From: Myxococcales bacterium
GTDB taxonomy: Bacteria; Myxococcota_A; Polyangia; Polyangiales; Ga0077539
Reading direction: 5' to 3'
Length of the DNA stretch: 64,000 bases
Assembly (NCBI GenBank): GCA_030652255.1
Contig: JAUSAZ010000077.1
Coordinates: 1 to 64,000 of the forward strand
Part shown: positions 61,396 through 64,000 of the stretch, piece by piece
How positions within the stretch are numbered: the stretch's first letter is position 1
Layout: every line of letters begins with the position of its first letter
Program-made: the position numbers and the translations under genes
Notes under the pieces: model-generated
The model's input: the letters and a program-made list of their open reading frames with translations, nothing else
Databases searched by the model: none
Told to the model about the DNA's origin: nothing

Positions 61396-63924
61396 ATGCG
61401 TACGAGCGATCCGGGCGACCACGACGACCTCCCTGAAGTTCCTGATGTGCCCGACGAGCCGGGCGGGGACGGCGGGCCGATGGTCAGCGACGACGAGGCC
61501 GTCCGGCGCATCAACCGTCGGGTGAGCCCGGTCGGCTGGCTGGGCATCATCGCGGTGCTCGGCGTCGGCGGCGGCACCGGGTACTACATGTACAACTCCG
61601 CCCGGGAGGCCTCCACCGAGGCCAACGACCTCGCCCGCGGCCGCGCCGAGCTCACCGCCATCACCGAGCGCAACCTCCCCAACGCCGAGACCGCCCGTCT
61701 CGTGCGCGAGGTCTACGGCCGGTACCAGTCCCGCGCCGTGCGGCAGTCCGCGCGCCGGCTCCTCGCGCAGCTCAACGACCCGCAGTCGGTCCCGATGCTC
61801 ATCGAGGGCCTCGCCGAGCCGGGCGCCGGGCGCAAGCAGGCCGCCCTCGGCCTCGCGGAGATCGGCCTCCCCGCCGCAGCGGCCGCCCGCTCCGCGCTGC
61901 TCGCCGCGCTCCCCACCGCCGACCCCACCACCGAGAAGCTCGAGATCGCCTGGGCCCTCGTGGTGCTCCAGGAGCCCCAGGCCTGGCCCGTGGTGCGCCA
62001 GCTCCTCGAGGAGAACAAGCTGCAGGCCGTCACCAACCTCGACGGCCGGCGCATCTTCGACCCGGCCCTCGTCGCCCGCATGGCGGGCCGCGCAAACCTC
62101 CACGAGCTGGTGACGTCGCAGTCGCCTACGTCGCTCCGCCTCGCGGCGCTCTCCCTCTCGGAAATCGGCACCCCCGAGGTGCTCGATGACCTCACCATCC
62201 TGGTGCAGAACCCCGACGTCAGCATCGCCCGCCAGGCGGCCATCGGCCTCGGGCGCACCGGCGACCCCCGCGCCGCCGAGCCCCTGGTGCGCTTCCTCAA
62301 CGCCCACCCCGACGAGCGCGAGGGCGTGCTCTCGGCGCTCGCGGTGAGCTCCGGCGCCCAGGGCCTCGGGGTGATCATCCACAGCGCGCAGGACCTCCCC
62401 ACGCGCGCCACGGCCACGCGCCTGCTGCGCGAGCAGCGCGACCCCGACGCGGGCGACGCCCTCTTCGAGGCCCTCGGCATCGCGTCGGGCACCGACGAGG
62501 TCTCCGTCGGCATGAAGCGCAACGCCGTCTTCGGCCTCGCGGAGATCGGCGACCCCCGCTCGGTCGACGGGCTGCTCGCGTACGCCACGCACGCGCTCAC
62601 GCACACCGACCCCAACTCCACCTCCGAGGCCAAGCAGGCGCTCGACCTCATCCGGCAGGTGCCCGGCGCCTCGGCGCGCGCCAAGGAGGGCCTGCTCGCC
62701 ATCATCCGCTCGCCGCAGGGCGACTTCGTGCGCACGCCGTCCATCATCGCCCTCTCCCGCGCGGGCGACCCCTCCGTGGCCGGCGTGGTCACGCCCTTCC
62801 TCTCGCAGCCCGACGCGATGGAGGGCGCCGCGGTGGCCCTCTGCGCGCTGCGCAGCGCCGACTGCGTGGGGCGCGTGCTCCCGATGGCCCGGATGCCGGC
62901 CAACCTGCACATGGTCGAGGAGACCGTGGTCGACGAGCCGGTGCTGGCCTCGCGGCGCACGGCCATCCGCGCGCTCGCGTGGATGACCTACGGTCCCGCG
63001 CCCGTGGCCCCCGCCGCGCGCGCCGCCGCCGTGCGCGAGCTGCGGCGCATCGTGGAAGACCCCAACGACCGGCGCTCGCTGCGCGAGGAGGCGGGGTACA
63101 CCCTGGCCGCCGTCGCCGACGACGCCGCGCTGGCCGACATGGCCGCCAAGGCCACCGACACGCGCGTCCCCGAAGAGGCGCGGATCTATTACATCTACGC
63201 CCTGCGCGGCCGGGCCACGCCCGAGATCGCCACGCGGCTGGTGCAGACCTACCTGCGCCGGGGCACCAACCCCGACGTGATGCGCGGCGCGGCCATCGCG
63301 GCGGGCTTCGGCGCCAACGAGGCCACGAGCGACGCGCTCATCCCGCTGCTCCAGACCACCGAGGCCCAGGACGCGGGGGTGCGCTTCGCGGCGGCCATCG
63401 CGGTGGTGCTGGGCGGCAACGCGCGGGCGGGCAACGCGCTGCTCGACGTGCTGGTGGCCAACGACGAGCTCGCGGGCATGCTGCAGAACGAGTTCGCGCC
63501 GCGCGGCTCGGGCGGCGGGGCCAACAACGCCACGGTGCAGGAGAACTGGTCGCTGCTGCCGCTGACGGCGCCGATGTTCGAAGACGGCCGGGTGTTCCGC
63601 CGCATCGAGGTGGCGACGCTCCTGGAGGCCGGCAAGGCCAACAAGCACTTCGGCTGGGCGGTCAACTGGCTCACGACGCGCCTTCGCAGCGGGTGGGACA
63701 ACGCCATGGGCGTGAGCGCCTACGACGTGCGCCGGCTGATGCGCGAGGCGGCCCTGGGCAACGACGGCTACCGCCGCGACATGGCCTTCCGCGGCTTCAA
63801 GCTGCTGCTCGACCGCGGCTCGCTGCACTCGCTGCGGCGCCAGGCGCGGGTGCCCGAGGCGAGCGAGCGCGCGCGCCACGAGCTCATGGAGCTGTCCGGC
63901 GGCAACAGCGGCGGCACGCGCTGA
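61396..63924 (+). CDS. membrane-anchored HEAT-repeat protein
   Basis: An 842-residue protein. The N-terminal 45 residues are acidic and Pro/Gly/Asp-rich. One membrane helix follows (VGWLGIIAVLGVGGGTGYYMY, about 47-67). The remaining 770 residues are HEAT-like helical repeats (SVPMLIEGLAEPGAGRKQAA, DPRAAEPLVRFLNAHPDERE, DPRSVDGLLAYATHAL), presumably in the periplasm. HEAT arrays act as protein-binding scaffolds; no enzymatic residues are seen. It lies downstream of coaE. A TAGAGTCCGCG box at the coaE stop could be its own promoter. Confidence 0.85.
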   Translation: MRTSDPGDHDDLPEVPDVPDEPGGDGGPMVSDDEAVRRINRRVSPVGWLGIIAVLGVGGGTGYYMYNSAREASTEANDLARGRAELTAITERNLPNAETARLVREVYGRYQSRAVRQSARRLLAQLNDPQSVPMLIEGLAEPGAGRKQAALGLAEIGLPAAAAARSALLAALPTADPTTEKLEIAWALVVLQEPQAWPVVRQLLEENKLQAVTNLDGRRIFDPALVARMAGRANLHELVTSQSPTSLRLAALSLSEIGTPEVLDDLTILVQNPDVSIARQAAIGLGRTGDPRAAEPLVRFLNAHPDEREGVLSALAVSSGAQGLGVIIHSAQDLPTRATATRLLREQRDPDAGDALFEALGIASGTDEVSVGMKRNAVFGLAEIGDPRSVDGLLAYATHALTHTDPNSTSEAKQALDLIRQVPGASARAKEGLLAIIRSPQGDFVRTPSIIALSRAGDPSVAGVVTPFLSQPDAMEGAAVALCALRSADCVGRVLPMARMPANLHMVEETVVDEPVLASRRTAIRALAWMTYGPAPVAPAARAAAVRELRRIVEDPNDRRSLREEAGYTLAAVADDAALADMAAKATDTRVPEEARIYYIYALRGRATPEIATRLVQTYLRRGTNPDVMRGAAIAAGFGANEATSDALIPLLQTTEAQDAGVRFAAAIAVVLGGNARAGNALLDVLVANDELAGMLQNEFAPRGSGGGANNATVQENWSLLPLTAPMFEDGRVFRRIEVATLLEAGKANKHFGWAVNWLTTRLRSGWDNAMGVSAYDVRRLMREAALGNDGYRRDMAFRGFKLLLDRGSLHSLRRQARVPEASERARHELMELSGGNSGGTR

Positions 63925-64000
63925 TCAGCCGAAGAGAAACCGCAGCGCCCCCGGCAGGCGCCGACGCCACGCCCGCTCGTGGTGCCGGCCCTGCGCCTCC
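63925..64000 (-). CDS. C-terminal end of an esterase-type alpha/beta-hydrolase (cut by the window edge)
   Basis: The last 24 codons before the stop (TGA at 63927-63925) read GRHHERAWRRRLPGALRFLFG at the end, which matches the typical C-terminus of PF00756 esterases, with the catalytic His before a W...LP.AL.FLFG motif. The rest of the gene lies outside the window. It is convergent with the HEAT-repeat gene, whose stop is adjacent. Confidence 0.5.
   Translation of the reverse strand, partial: EAQGRHHERAWRRRLPGALRFLFG

Overview
The window is a very GC-rich, gene-dense bacterial chromosome segment. Reading frames show extreme third-position GC bias, intergenic gaps are short and antisense open frames are long. 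The contents suggest a member of the Myxococcota (Polyangia or a related deltaproteobacterial lineage): three Hanks-type Ser/Thr kinases with Pro-rich tails, a cysteine-rich MopE-like lipoprotein, PEGA, HEAT and TPR proteins, a 2,592-residue TPR protein, and many lipoproteins with Asp/Ala/Thr/Pro repeats. This assignment rests on gene content only; there is no rRNA or tRNA gene in the window.

Layout. 1-2.5 kb: the end of an Ala/Pro-rich gene, then tgt overlapping an MnmC-like methyltransferase, both linked to tRNA wobble-base modification. 2.5-10.1 kb (minus strand): a six-gene unit encoding an S51/cyanophycinase-like protein, an enterochelin-esterase-like hydrolase, an ATP-grasp ligase, a second esterase, a GCS2 carboxylate-amine ligase fused to CBS domains, and an aspartoacylase-like metallohydrolase. 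This looks like a complete make-and-break system for an unknown amide- or peptide-linked metabolite and is the best candidate for an undescribed system here. 10.1-13.5 kb: Uma2-like nuclease, sulfurtransferase, aldehyde dehydrogenase. 13.7-17 kb (minus): ATP-grasp protein, ABC/OLD-type ATPase and a small TOPRIM-like protein, a possible defence pair with atypical base composition.

17-30 kb: glycogen synthase, Cys-rich lipoprotein, kinase divergent from a PEGA protein, a Spo0M-repeat-Tudor-like fusion, class II aldolase, gpsA, and an aconitase-family enzyme whose swivel domain is at the N-terminus. 30-38 kb: rplU-rpmA with promoter and structured leader, a coiled-coil stress-type protein, a J-domain/TPR protein with an altered HPD motif coupled to a cytochrome c lipoprotein, a zinc-ribbon kinase, then DUF547, an XRE regulator with a palindromic operator and a MOT1-type molybdate transporter. 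38-47 kb: the giant TPR protein downstream of a third kinase.

47-64 kb: a Kef-type antiporter; a tightly overlapping FIST / PP2C / STAS-like / HATPase operon (a partner-switching cascade); a vWA-like lipoprotein; a beta-CASP RNase; rpmG (L33); bioA; small lipoprotein and membrane genes; a MerR-TPR regulator; coaE; a HEAT-repeat protein; and the last 24 codons of an esterase. Three long intergenic inverted repeats (about 6.5, 57.1 and 59.0 kb) look like MITE- or REP-type elements. Several genes have a TAnnnT -10 element only a few bases before the start codon and no Shine-Dalgarno, which suggests leaderless transcription.
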